DNA from: Myxococcus hansupus
Lineage (GTDB): Bacteria > Myxococcota > Myxococcia > Myxococcales > Myxococcaceae
Reading direction: 5' to 3'
NCBI RefSeq assembly: GCF_000280925.3
Contig: NZ_CP012109.1
Location: 3,368,501 to 3,432,500 of the forward strand
DNA: 64,000 nucleotides
The notes under the pieces are model-generated. The model was not told the DNA's origin, searched no databases, and saw only the letters and a program-made list of their open reading frames with translations. The stretch's first letter is position 1. Each line of letters starts with the position of its first letter. Positions 1 to 9,154 of the stretch are shown here, one piece after another. A program made the translations under genes and the position numbers.

Positions 1-363
1 ACCGGGCTGTCCACGCCGGCGAGCACCCGCCGCGCCGAGGCGGACACGCGCAAGGCGCAGCTCAACCTGGAGCAGGCCGCTCGGGAGATCGAGGGCGAGG
101 TCCGCGCCGCGCACCGCAGGCTGGAGGCCCAGCTCGAGGCCGCCCGTCTGGCCGCGCAGAACGTCGAGGCCGCCGCCTTGGGCCTCAACGTCCAGGACAC
201 GCGCTTCAAAGCTGGCGCGGGCTCCACCCTGGATGTTCGTGACGCGCAGCTCAGCCTCACGCGGGCCGAGCTGGCGCTGCTGGAAAACAGAATCGATGTC
301 GAAATCGCCCGCTATACGCTGTTGCGGGCCATGGGCGCCCTGAGCCCGGGAGAATCGAAATGA
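1..363 (+). CDS. TolC-family outer membrane efflux protein, C-terminal end only
   Basis: The frame is open from the first base of the window, so only the last 120 residues are present. They are almost entirely amphipathic helix, rich in Ala, Glu, Arg and Leu. The ending (TRFKAGAGSTLDVRDAQLSL followed by a run of ARAELALL type) is typical of the second half of a TolC/OMF protein: the conserved 'F..G..s.ldv.dAq..l' motif in the last helical hairpin of the periplasmic tunnel. Its TGA overlaps the ATG of the following membrane-fusion protein gene (ATGA, 360-363). This makes it the outer membrane channel of a tripartite pump encoded in one operon. The family call is firm; the substrate is unknown. 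Confidence 0.85.
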   Translation, partial: TGLSTPASTRRAEADTRKAQLNLEQAAREIEGEVRAAHRRLEAQLEAARLAAQNVEAAALGLNVQDTRFKAGAGSTLDVRDAQLSLTRAELALLENRIDVEIARYTLLRAMGALSPGESK

Positions 364-1615
364 AGTGGTGGAAGGGTGCCATTGCAGGCGCGTTGTTCCT
401 GGGAGCCGCTGCCATCACCGCGGGCGGGTTGAAGGACCGGCCGCCGCCGTCGCTCGAAGTCCAGCTTTCGAAGGCCCGCAAGGGCACCATCACCCGCACC
501 ATCACGGGCGCGGGCAAGGTGCAGGCGGCCACGACGGTGAAGATTTCGTCCAGCCTCTCCGGCGACCTGGTGGAGCTGTCCGTGAAGGACGGCGAGGCCG
601 TGTCGAAGGGGCAGGTGCTGGGCCGCATCGACCCGCGCCTCTATCAGGCCGCGCACAAGCAGGCGCTGGCGTCGCTCAACGCCTCGCGCGCCGACGTGCA
701 GGTCGCGGAGGTGGAGGTGGGCCGCGCGCAGTTGGAGTTCAAGCGCGTGGAGGAGCTCGCGACCAAGGGCCTGGCCTCCGCCGCCGAGGTGGACACGGTG
801 CGGGCGCAGAAGAGCACGGCGGATGCGCGGCTGACGGCCGCCAAGCAGATGCTGGCGCGGAACATGGCCATCGTGGACCAGGCGCAGACGGACCTGCAGC
901 GCACCACGCTGCTGTCGCCCATCGACGGCAACGTCATCGAGCTGTCGCGCGAGGTGGGTGAGCGCGTGCGTGGCTCGGACCTCTCCGAGGACGTGGTGAT
1001 GACCATCGCCGCGCTCAGCGCCATGGAGGTGAAGTTCGAGGTGGGTGAGCACGAGGTGGTCCACCTCAAGCCGGGCCAGCCCGCGGAAATCACGTTGGAC
1101 GCGCTGGAGGGCCAGACGTACTCGGGCTCGGTGGTGGAGATTGCGCAGAAGGCGCTCATCAAGAACGAGGGCACCGAGGCGGAGGTGACGAGCTTCCCCA
1201 TCACGGTGGCGCTGGACACCCGGCCGCCCAACGTGCTGCCCGGCATGAGCGCCGAGGCCCGCATCTCCGCGGAGACGCACAACGACGTGGTGCTGGTGCC
1301 CATCCAGGCGGTGACGGTGCGCTCGGAGCGCACGCTGCCGGACTACAAGGCCCCCATCGAGGGTGGCGGCCTGACGGCGAAGCGCACGGAGTCGCTGGCC
1401 AAGGTGGTGTTCGTGGTGGACGCCAACAACAAGGCGCAGGTCCGCCGGGTGCAGACGGGCATCGCGTCCGACACGGAGCTGGAGATCCTCACCGGAATCA
1501 ACGACGGGGACCGGGTGATTGAAGGTCCGTACCGGACGCTGTCGAAGGAGCTGAGCGACGGCGACATCGTGCGCGAGCCCGAGCAGGGCGCCGGAATGAA
1601 GGGCGGTCGCAAGTC

Positions 1616-1619
<4 letters not shown>
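360..1619 (+). CDS. MacA-like periplasmic adaptor (HlyD/RND-type membrane fusion protein)
   Basis: A 419-residue adaptor that bridges an inner membrane ABC transporter and the TolC-type channel. An N-terminal membrane anchor or signal (about residues 7-27) is followed by a first lipoyl half ([18 protein letters not shown], about 79-98). Next come a coiled-coil hairpin (about 100-180), the second lipoyl half ([19 protein letters not shown]) and beta-barrel/membrane-proximal domains. The loop near residues 320-350 is longer than in E. coli MacA. The start overlaps the upstream TolC stop, and the gene ends in a GTGA overlap with the ATPase gene. Gene order (OMF-MFP-ATPase-permease-permease) supports a MacAB-TolC-type exporter in the envelope. 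Substrate is not predictable; macrolides, peptides, lipids or signals are all possible in this family. Confidence 0.9.
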
Positions 1620-2367
<748 letters not shown>

Positions 2368-2371
<4 letters not shown>

Positions 2372-3606
2372 GCGGTCCGTCCGCCTTCCGAGTGGATGTC
2401 TTGGAGGGCGCACGCATCGCCGTCTTTTCGCTGAAGGCGAACCGCCTTCGCACCGTGCTGACCACGCTGGGCATTGGCATTGGCGTGGCCACGCTGCTGG
2501 CCATCGTGGGCATCATCCAGGGACTCAACACGTCCTTCCACCAGCAGCTCGCCACCTTCGGCGCCAACACGATGTACGTCTCCAAGTTCCCCTGGATGAT
2601 CAAGGGCGACTGGTGGCGCTACCGGAACCGGAAGAACTTCACCCTGGACCAGGTGCAGCGCCTGCGCACGCTGGCGCCGTTCGTGACGTCCATGTCGCCG
2701 TCGGTGCAGCGCCTGGCCGACGTGGCGCACGGCGGCGAGCAGATGTCCACCGTGCGCATCCAGGGCGTGACGCACGAGTACCTCAACATCTCCGGCTACG
2801 AAGTCACCGGCGGGCGCTTCCTCACCGAGGCGGACGACACGACGACGCGGCCGGTGGCGGTGCTGGGCGCGGACGTGGTGGACGGGCTGTTCCCCGGCGT
2901 CAATCCGGTGGGGCAGACCATCCGCATCGAGAACCGCACCTTCCAGGTGGTGGGGACGCTCAGCCGCAAGGGGAAGATGGTGGGCGAAAGCCTGGACCTC
3001 ATCGTCTTCATCCCGTTCAAGACGTTCTATTCGAGCTTCGGCAACCGGCGAGGCTTCGAGATCGCCATGGCGGTGGAGGACGCCTCCCAGGTGCGGGCCG
3101 CGGAGGACCAGCTCGTGGGCATCCTGCGCCGCGTGCGCTCCACGCCGCCGGGCGTGGACGACGACTTCTCCATCAACCGGCCGGAGGCCATGGCGCAGAC
3201 GTATGAGCAGCTCACGGGCGCGCTGTATGGCGTGGCCGTGGGCGTGGGGCTCATCACGCTGTTGGTGGGCGGCATCGGCATCATGAACATCATGCTGGTG
3301 TCGGTGCGCGAGCGGACGCGGGAGATTGGCGTGCGGCGGGCCCTGGGGGCCCGGAAGCGGACCATCGTCTTCCAGTTCCTGATGGAAGCCTCCAGCGTGT
3401 CCGCGGTGGGAGGCCTGCTGGGAACCACGGTGGGGTTGGGCACGGCGAAGGTGGTGTCGCTCGTCACGCCGCTGGCGGCGGACGTGCAGCCGATGACGGT
3501 GGTGGCGGGGGTGGGCTTCGCCGCGCTGGTGGGCCTGCTGTTCGGCATCTGGCCGGCGGCGCGCGCGGCGAACCTGGACCCCGTGGAAGCCCTTCGTTAC
3601 GAGTAA
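2368..3606 (+). CDS. MacB-type ABC transporter permease (first of two)
   Basis: A 412-aa FtsX/MacB-like permease. I chose the ATG at 2368 because it overlaps the ATPase stop codon (ATGA); an in-frame ATG lies about 105 bp upstream but falls inside the ATPase gene. Architecture: TM1 (about residues 22-45, motif [17 protein letters not shown]), a periplasmic MacB_PCD-like domain of about 230 residues, then three TM segments. TM2 carries the hallmark [31 protein letters not shown]. The C-terminus ends [15 protein letters not shown], the typical family ending. It is closely related to the next gene and probably forms a heterodimer with it on the ATPase dimer. Confidence 0.92.
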
Positions 3607-3610
3607 CCCG

Positions 3611-4843
3611 ATGCGCGCGTTCCTGGACAACCTGCGGCTGGCCCTGGGCACCTTCCTGGGCAACCCGCTGCGCTCGCTGTTGACGCTGCTGGGCATCGTC
3701 ATCGGCGTGGCGACGGTCATCACCATGATGGGGCTCATCGAGGGCCTTCGCATCAAGGTGAACAACGACATGGGGCGCATGGGCGCCCACACCTTCCAGG
3801 TGACGAAGTGGCCCGCGGGCGGCTTCGGCCGCATCAACTGGGCCAAGTACGCCAAGCGGCAGGACTTCGAGATGCCGGACTCCCGCGCCATCGAGGAGTC
3901 GTGCCCGTCCGTGGGCACGGTGGTGCCCACCGACGACGAGGGCGGCCAGAAGCTGTCGACGCCGAGCTCCGAGACGCGCCCGTCCGTTCGCGTCTTCGGC
4001 ACGCCCGCCAACTACCCGGTGGTCAGCGGCGTGTCGGTGCAGGCGGGGCGCTACTTCAACGAAGTGGAGGCGCTGGACGGCCGGCACGTGGTGCTGCTGG
4101 GCACGGATGTGTCGGACGCGCTGTTCCCCGGCATGAATCCGGTGGGCCACGAGGTGCGCATCAAGGGGCGGCCCTTCCGCGTCATCGGGTTGCTCCAGAA
4201 GCGGGGCAGCATGCTGGGCATGTTCAGCATGGACAACCAGGTGATGATTCCGCTGCGCGCCTTCCACCAGCTCTATGGCAAGGCGCGCTCCCTGGACATC
4301 AGCGTCCAGGCGAAGGACCCGGACCTGTTCAAGAAGGCGCAGGACGAGGTGTCCGCACTGATGCGTCGCCGCCGCGACGTGCCGGCGAACATGCCCAACG
4401 ACTTCGAGATTCACACCAACGAGTCCGTGACGGCGTCGTTCAACCAGCTCTCCAACGTCATCACCATCGCGGGCGTGGGCGTGTGCCTGCTGTCCCTGGT
4501 GGTGGGCGGCATTGGCATCCTCAACATCATGCTCGTCTCGGTGATGGAGCGGACGCGGGAGATTGGCGTGCGCAAGGCGCTGGGCGCGCGCAAGCGCCGC
4601 ATCCTGGGCCAGTTCGCCACCGAGGCCATCCTGCTGGCGCTGATGGGCGGCGCCATCGGCGTGGGCATGGGGTTTGGCCTGGTGTTCCTGGGGAACTGGA
4701 TGCTGGGATTCCCCATGCACGTGCCGCCCTGGGTGGTGGGCCTGGCCTTGTTCATGAGCTGCGGCGTGGGGCTGCTGTTCGGCATCTACCCGGCGGCCCA
4801 GGCGGCGAAGCTCGACCCGGTGGAGGCCATGCGGGCGGATTGA
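3611..4843 (+). CDS. MacB-type ABC transporter permease (second of two)
   Basis: A 410-aa paralogue of the preceding permease, starting 4 bp after it. It has the same topology: TM1 with RSLLTLLGIVIGVATVI, a large periplasmic domain, and a C-terminal three-helix bundle with [31 protein letters not shown]. It ends QAAKLDPVEAMRAD. Two different permeases served by one ATPase suggest a heterodimeric MacB-type pump, whereas classic MacB is a homodimer of fused ATPase-permease chains. The operon appears to end here: 47 bp separate it from the next gene, which belongs to a different pathway. Confidence 0.92.
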   Translation: MRAFLDNLRLALGTFLGNPLRSLLTLLGIVIGVATVITMMGLIEGLRIKVNNDMGRMGAHTFQVTKWPAGGFGRINWAKYAKRQDFEMPDSRAIEESCPSVGTVVPTDDEGGQKLSTPSSETRPSVRVFGTPANYPVVSGVSVQAGRYFNEVEALDGRHVVLLGTDVSDALFPGMNPVGHEVRIKGRPFRVIGLLQKRGSMLGMFSMDNQVMIPLRAFHQLYGKARSLDISVQAKDPDLFKKAQDEVSALMRRRRDVPANMPNDFEIHTNESVTASFNQLSNVITIAGVGVCLLSLVVGGIGILNIMLVSVMERTREIGVRKALGARKRRILGQFATEAILLALMGGAIGVGMGFGLVFLGNWMLGFPMHVPPWVVGLALFMSCGVGLLFGIYPAAQAAKLDPVEAMRAD

Positions 4844-4890
4844 GCGCCGTTCCCGGTGACGGGGAGGGCGCGTCGCGTTAAGGACGTCCC

Positions 4891-5883
4891 ATGGCGCCTC
4901 GCATCGGTACGCTTTGGGACTCCGTTGGTAATACGCCCTTGCTTCGCATCGGCTCGCTGAGCCGGCAGACGGGGTGTGAAATCCTCGCGAAGGCCGAGTT
5001 CATGAACCCCGGCGGCAGCATCAAGGACCGCGCCGCCAAGGGGATGATTCAGCGCGCGGAGGCGCAGGGCCTGCTCGAGCCCGGCGGCGCCATCTTCGAG
5101 GGGACGGCGGGCAACACCGGCATTGGCCTGGGGCTGCTGGGCCGCGAGCGCGGCTACCGCGTCGTGGTGACGATGCCGGACAACCAGGCGCGCGAGAAGT
5201 ACGAGCTGCTCGAGGCCATGGGCGTGGAGGTCCGCAAGGTGCCCGCGGTGCCCTTCTCCAACCCGGCGCACTTCTTCCACCAGGCCCGCGTGCTGGCGGA
5301 AGAGCAGGGCGGCTTCTGGGCGAACCAGTTCGAGAACCCGGCCAACGGCGACTACCACTACGAGACCACGGGGCCCGAAATCTGGGAGCAGTGCGAGGGG
5401 CGCGTGGACATCGTCGTCGCGTCGGTGGGCAGCGGCGGGACGATGTCCGGCATCAGCCGCTACCTGAAGGAGCAGAACCCCGCGGTGCGCGTGGTGCTGG
5501 TGGATCCTCCGGGCTCGGGGCTCTTCCACTTCGTGCGCGACGGGAAGATGGAAGGGCCCGGTTCCTCCATCACCGAGGGCATCGGCATCATGCGCCTCAC
5601 GGAGAACTTCCGCCGCGCGCGCGTGGACGAGGCCATGCGCCTGGGCGACCAGGAGATGGTGGAGATGCTCTACCACCTGGCCCGCGAGGACGCGCTGGTG
5701 GTGGGGACCTCCGCGGCCCTCAACGTGCGGGCCGCGTGGGAGCTGGCGCGCCGTCACCGGGGAGAGGGCCTGCGCATCGTCACCCTCCTGTGCGACCACG
5801 GGAGCCGCTACGCGTCGAAGGTGTTCAACCCGGAGTTCCTCGCGTCCAAGCAGCTCCAGGTGAAGCCGCTGCCCGTGGACTGA
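4891..5883 (+). CDS. Cysteine synthase-like PLP-dependent enzyme
   Basis: A 330-aa fold-type II PLP enzyme of the cysteine synthase/cystathionine beta-synthase family. The predicted reaction is O-acetylserine (or a relative) plus sulfide to cysteine. The PLP lysine is K45 in GGSIKDRAA, and the PLP-phosphate loop is GSGGTMSG (about 185). The substrate loop reads EGTAGNTGIGLG, where CysK has E-P-T-S-G-N-T; the Ser-to-Ala change and a longer insert at about 125-150 (HFFHQARVLAEEQ) resemble the eukaryotic-like or mitochondrial cysteine synthase subgroup rather than CysK or CysM. The ATG at 4891 follows a short leader after the efflux operon; read-through transcription is possible. The family is sure; donor substrate is not. 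Confidence 0.85.
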   Translation: MAPRIGTLWDSVGNTPLLRIGSLSRQTGCEILAKAEFMNPGGSIKDRAAKGMIQRAEAQGLLEPGGAIFEGTAGNTGIGLGLLGRERGYRVVVTMPDNQAREKYELLEAMGVEVRKVPAVPFSNPAHFFHQARVLAEEQGGFWANQFENPANGDYHYETTGPEIWEQCEGRVDIVVASVGSGGTMSGISRYLKEQNPAVRVVLVDPPGSGLFHFVRDGKMEGPGSSITEGIGIMRLTENFRRARVDEAMRLGDQEMVEMLYHLAREDALVVGTSAALNVRAAWELARRHRGEGLRIVTLLCDHGSRYASKVFNPEFLASKQLQVKPLPVD

Positions 5884-6074
5884 CTCCGAAGCCCGCAGCG
5901 CTGGCCATGGCCCGCCCGCTGTGACGGCTGACGTTACACGGCGGGAGGTCATGTATCGTGTCGCGTCACTTCTCGCGGCTCGGAATGACAGACCTGCCCA
6001 GGCATTCGTGAAGGCGGGCTCTGGCCTGTGGGGTGCACAGCACGGCGGTGCTGTCTACCCGCGAGGAGTCCCCC

Positions 6075-7859
6075 ATGAAGCAGTCTGGCAAGAAGGTTCC
6101 AGGCATGTTGCGTGCCTGGTCTGGCGTGTTCGCCGCATCCCTGCTGGCAGGGTGTGGTGGCGCCGAGAGTGTCTCATCCGAGGAGCCGCCCGCCGCCGCG
6201 CAGGAGCAGGCGCAGGAAGTTCCCGGCGCGCCCATCGTCGACTCGATGGAAGCCATCGCGCTCGACAGCGTGCTGTCGGCGAAGACGCGCAGCCTCATCC
6301 GCGCGCGGCTCGCGGAAGGACAAGCGCAGATTCATCAGCAAATTCCCGTCGTATCGGACTCGGGTCAGCAGCTCGTCCTCAACGACCGCGGTGTCGACGG
6401 TGACGAGAAGGCCGGCGACGGCGTGTTCTCCGCCATTGGCGACGTCGACTTCGTGGCGCTGCAGGCCACGCAGTCGCGCATCCGTGAGTTCCAGGAGCGC
6501 AACCCCCAGACGCCGCTGACGTTCGCGACGTTCGACAACCGCGCGTTGGTGTCCGAGCGCGCGTTGACGCCGCTGTCCGCCGACATCTTCAAGCCCGGCG
6601 TTCCGATTCCCATCACCCCCGTGGGCATCTCGTTCGCGGTGAAGCCGGCGAACTCGCTCATCATCAACCATCCGTCCGTCATCAACGACCCGACGCGGAC
6701 GTATGACCCGTGCTCGAACGTCGGCAACCCGAACGGCGTGTGGACGTTCAACCACCTGATGCGGGAGATGGCGAACACGCACGTGTCGCCGCCCGTGCTG
6801 ACGGAGCACTGGCTGCGGCAGTGGACCGTCAACCAGAACATCAATGGCTGGACGGTGCCGGCGCGTCCGTCCATGAACTCGTTCATCCTGTCGCCGTGGC
6901 CCCGCGTGAGCGGCGCGCTGGACCTGACGCGGTCGCCGTTCAAGCTGGTGGCCATCGTCAACCGGTTGGACCTGGGCGGCAACCGAGGCCCGTCTGCGTA
7001 TGCGTCCGGCAACGCGGGCGAGCTGCGCTTCGTCTTCGCCGCGGTGGACCGCACGGCGACGACGTGTGCCGTCCGGCCCTTCCTGGTCATCTTCGAGTAC
7101 GGCGTGCCGCACGCGAGCTGTTCCGCCGTCCAGACGTGGGCCCGCCAGTGGCTGGACCTGTCCTCGCCCCTCATGGCGCTGGGCAGCCCGACCTACAACG
7201 CGGCCCTGGCCAACCTCACGCAGCAGGTGGTGACGCGCAACGCGGCGCCCCGCAAGCCGAACGGCAGCGCCATCAACCAGATTCGCACCAACGAGGAGTG
7301 GCTGCGCTACCCGTGGGAGCTGCGCGAGTTCCACCTGATGGGCTCGGGCATCTCCGCCAACCGCCTGCAGGGCCAGCCGACGGTGATGACGCCGGGCGAC
7401 TCGCACAACAACACGCCGGTGCTGCGTGACTTCGTCAACGCGAACACCTCCGCCATCCTCGCTGGCACCTACACCGTTCCGGCGACGTACCCCACCGCGG
7501 GCACGCCGTTCCTGGGCGCGTTCCCCTGGATTTCGACGGTGCCGAGCGCCTTCTGGCGCGCGACGGGCATCGCGAACAACGACGCCCGGCACCAGTTCTC
7601 GCTCAACACGTGCAACGGCTGCCACGCTCGCGAGACGAACACCGGCTTCATGCACATCAACCAGCACGGCGGGCTGTCGCCGTTCCTCGCCACGGGGATG
7701 GCGTCCCCGACCACGCCCTACTGGGTGCAGGACCCCGTCGTCAGCTCGGTGAACCGTCCGTTCTTCGAGATTCGGATGCGGGCCCAGAACCTGGACAGCG
7801 TGGCGAACCAGGCTTGCCTGTCGCGCGCGTTCGACCGGGCCATCACCGCCGCGCACTGA
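6075..7859 (+). CDS. Predicted lipoprotein with N-terminal choice-of-anchor-like domain and one CXXCH motif
   Basis: The start at ATG 6075 is chosen because it follows GAGGAG by 7 bases and opens a lipoprotein signal peptide (LLAGC, Cys27); an upstream in-frame ATG at 6033 would bury that signal. The mature protein is about 568 aa. Residues about 95-135 contain a DRGVDGDEKAGDGVFSA stretch, like the Ca-binding turn of choice-of-anchor X domains. The large central region is Trp/Asn/Pro-rich and matches no family I recognise. Near the C-terminus is CNGCH (C513, C516, H517), a canonical c-type haem attachment site, in a context (N-T-C-N-G-C-H-A-R-E-T-N) seen in secreted myxobacterial proteins. 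It may be an exported mono-haem protein, or the motif may be structural. The gene is monocistronic and faces a convergent pair. Confidence 0.6.
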   Translation: MKQSGKKVPGMLRAWSGVFAASLLAGCGGAESVSSEEPPAAAQEQAQEVPGAPIVDSMEAIALDSVLSAKTRSLIRARLAEGQAQIHQQIPVVSDSGQQLVLNDRGVDGDEKAGDGVFSAIGDVDFVALQATQSRIREFQERNPQTPLTFATFDNRALVSERALTPLSADIFKPGVPIPITPVGISFAVKPANSLIINHPSVINDPTRTYDPCSNVGNPNGVWTFNHLMREMANTHVSPPVLTEHWLRQWTVNQNINGWTVPARPSMNSFILSPWPRVSGALDLTRSPFKLVAIVNRLDLGGNRGPSAYASGNAGELRFVFAAVDRTATTCAVRPFLVIFEYGVPHASCSAVQTWARQWLDLSSPLMALGSPTYNAALANLTQQVVTRNAAPRKPNGSAINQIRTNEEWLRYPWELREFHLMGSGISANRLQGQPTVMTPGDSHNNTPVLRDFVNANTSAILAGTYTVPATYPTAGTPFLGAFPWISTVPSAFWRATGIANNDARHQFSLNTCNGCHARETNTGFMHINQHGGLSPFLATGMASPTTPYWVQDPVVSSVNRPFFEIRMRAQNLDSVANQACLSRAFDRAITAAH

Positions 7860-7875
7860 CGCGGTGGACGTGCCT

Positions 7876-7903
7876 GGGGCGCACCGGTGAATGGGTGCGC
7901 CCC
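7876..7903. terminator. Bidirectional hairpin between convergent genes
   Basis: A perfect 10-bp inverted repeat (GGGGCGCACC / GGTGCGCCCC, 7876-7885 and 7894-7903) with an 8-base loop. It sits 16 bp after the lipoprotein stop and 17 bp before the end of the convergent DUF4123 gene. There is no U tract, as is usual in this GC-rich genome. The position makes a shared terminator likely. Confidence 0.6.
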
Positions 7904-7920
7904 GGGTGGGGCCACGCGCT

Positions 7921-8490
7921 TCAGACGAGCGGCGTCGGGAGGATGGAGAGCGGCGGCGCGTCCAGCGGCGCGTCCTCGGGACGGCGCGCATAGGCGAGCA
8001 TGCTGTTGCCATCCTCGGATTCGGCGAAGTACTGCTCGATGGGGCCGAAGAGGAAGTCCAGCTCGCCGTCCGTGCAGGTGGGCAGGTAGACGCGCAGCAC
8101 GCGCGGGTCGTAGTAGCGGAACACGAGCGCCTTGCCGTTGGCGTCCTTGACCTTGAGGAAGCGCCGCAGGTGCCGGCGCAGCGCGTCCGGGTGCGCGGGG
8201 CTCTGCACGAAGATGCCCCAGCTCTTGCCCCAGCCGGCGGCGATCAACTGCTCCGTCGCGGGCGCGCCGGGCCTCAACTGCACCAGGTAGGGCGCCACCT
8301 CCACCAGCTCCGGAGGCAGCTTCCCCGCGTAGAGGCAGGAGTGCGTCAGCCCGCAGTTGAGCACCAACCGGTGGATGTTGGGGGCGCGGGCGCCATCCAG
8401 GATGGCGTAGAGCGCCGACGTGGGCGCCTCCTCGGTGGCCTGACGCACCCACTTCAACAACCCAGGGAGTTGGGGGACCGGTTCGCTCAC
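7921..8490 (-). CDS. DUF4123 protein, type VI secretion effector chaperone/adaptor (Tap/TEC type)
   Basis: A 189-aa cytoplasmic protein. The GTG at 8490 overlaps the TGA of the upstream gene (GTGA), so the two are translationally coupled. The DUF4123 pattern is clear: LYAILDGAR near the start, then CLYAGKL, EVAPYLVQL, GWGKSWGIFVQS, HLRRFLKV, VFRYYDPRVLRVYLPT and LFGPIEQYF. DUF4123 proteins load effectors onto the VgrG spike of type VI secretion systems. No VgrG, PAAR or Hcp gene is present in this window, so this is an orphan adaptor-cargo module. The immediate upstream gene is the natural candidate for the cargo or a co-adaptor. The family call is strong. Confidence 0.85.
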   Translation of the reverse strand: MSEPVPQLPGLLKWVRQATEEAPTSALYAILDGARAPNIHRLVLNCGLTHSCLYAGKLPPELVEVAPYLVQLRPGAPATEQLIAAGWGKSWGIFVQSPAHPDALRRHLRRFLKVKDANGKALVFRYYDPRVLRVYLPTCTDGELDFLFGPIEQYFAESEDGNSMLAYARRPEDAPLDAPPLSILPTPLV

Positions 8491-9005
8491 GCCGCCGCCC
8501 GCTGCTTCTTCTCGCACTCCTCGCAGAACGGGACGCCCGCCGCGGCGGCCTGACGCAGCGTTTCGGCCTGGCGCGCCGGATCAGGGAAGAGGGTGAAGGG
8601 CTCCACGGGCGGGCGGGCCATCGGGATGACGTCCGGCTCGGGGCGGGGCGGGGGAACGATGGCCTCGGGCCAGGCCCAGGCGGCGGCGCGGCGCTCGACG
8701 CGCAGGGCCACCAGCTCGCCACGCTCCAGCGCCTGGACGAGCCGCTCCCGCACGCGGGTCTCCTGCCGCGAGCGCTCCAGCGAACTCAGGTTCCACGGGA
8801 GGATTCCGCCCAGGGCTTCGTACATCTCGAAGAGGGCCCGGCTGGCGGAGCGCATCCAGTGGTCGAGCTGCCAGGTGATGAGCTCGGCCGGAGCGCACTG
8901 CTCGGGTTCGAGCGGCGTCACGGCGCGCACGATGACCAGCTCGTACTCTTCAGCTCCCGAGCGGAGCCGCCAGGGACCAGGGAAGCCAATTCCAGGGACG
9001 GTCAT
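8487..9005 (-). CDS. Unknown protein coupled to DUF4123 adaptor; possible T6SS cargo or spike-binding partner
   Basis: A 172-aa protein starting at ATG 9005 and overlapping the DUF4123 gene by 4 bp. It has no signal peptide or membrane segment. The N-terminal half carries a conserved-looking Trp/Leu-rich segment (ELVIVRAVTPLEPEQ and WQLDHWMRSASRALFEMYEALGG). The middle is Arg/Glu helix, then a Pro-rich linker. The C-terminus ends in a CEECEKK motif (CxxC), possibly a metal or disulfide site. I do not recognise a catalytic domain. Position upstream of DUF4123 suggests a T6SS-associated role. This is inference from context only. Confidence 0.5.
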   Translation of the reverse strand: MTVPGIGFPGPWRLRSGAEEYELVIVRAVTPLEPEQCAPAELITWQLDHWMRSASRALFEMYEALGGILPWNLSSLERSRQETRVRERLVQALERGELVALRVERRAAAWAWPEAIVPPPRPEPDVIPMARPPVEPFTLFPDPARQAETLRQAAAAGVPFCEECEKKQRAAA

Positions 9006-9072
9006 GAGGGCCTTCTCAAGCGCGGAACGGCCTCAAAGTGTACCCGGGACAGGCTGCCGGTGCACCTCGACC

Positions 9073-9091
9073 TGCACGAAATCTGCACGAA
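9073..9091 (+). promoter_or_regulatory. Direct repeat TGCAC-N6-TGCAC upstream of creD-like gene
   Basis: TGCACGAA occurs twice, at 9073-9080 and 9084-9091, an 11-bp period; a weaker third copy (TGCAC) begins at 9061. The spacing equals that of the E. coli CreB 'cre tag' (TTCAC-N6-TTCAC), which lies before creD. It sits 64 bp upstream of ATG 9155 in the divergent intergenic region. It is a likely response-regulator or activator site; binding by the regulator encoded at 13266-13964 is inference. Confidence 0.4.
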
Positions 9092-9154
9092 CATTCCTCG
9101 GAAGGCGCACAGGGGGGACATCGCCGTTGCACGGGGGGCGCCCATCCTGCGCCC

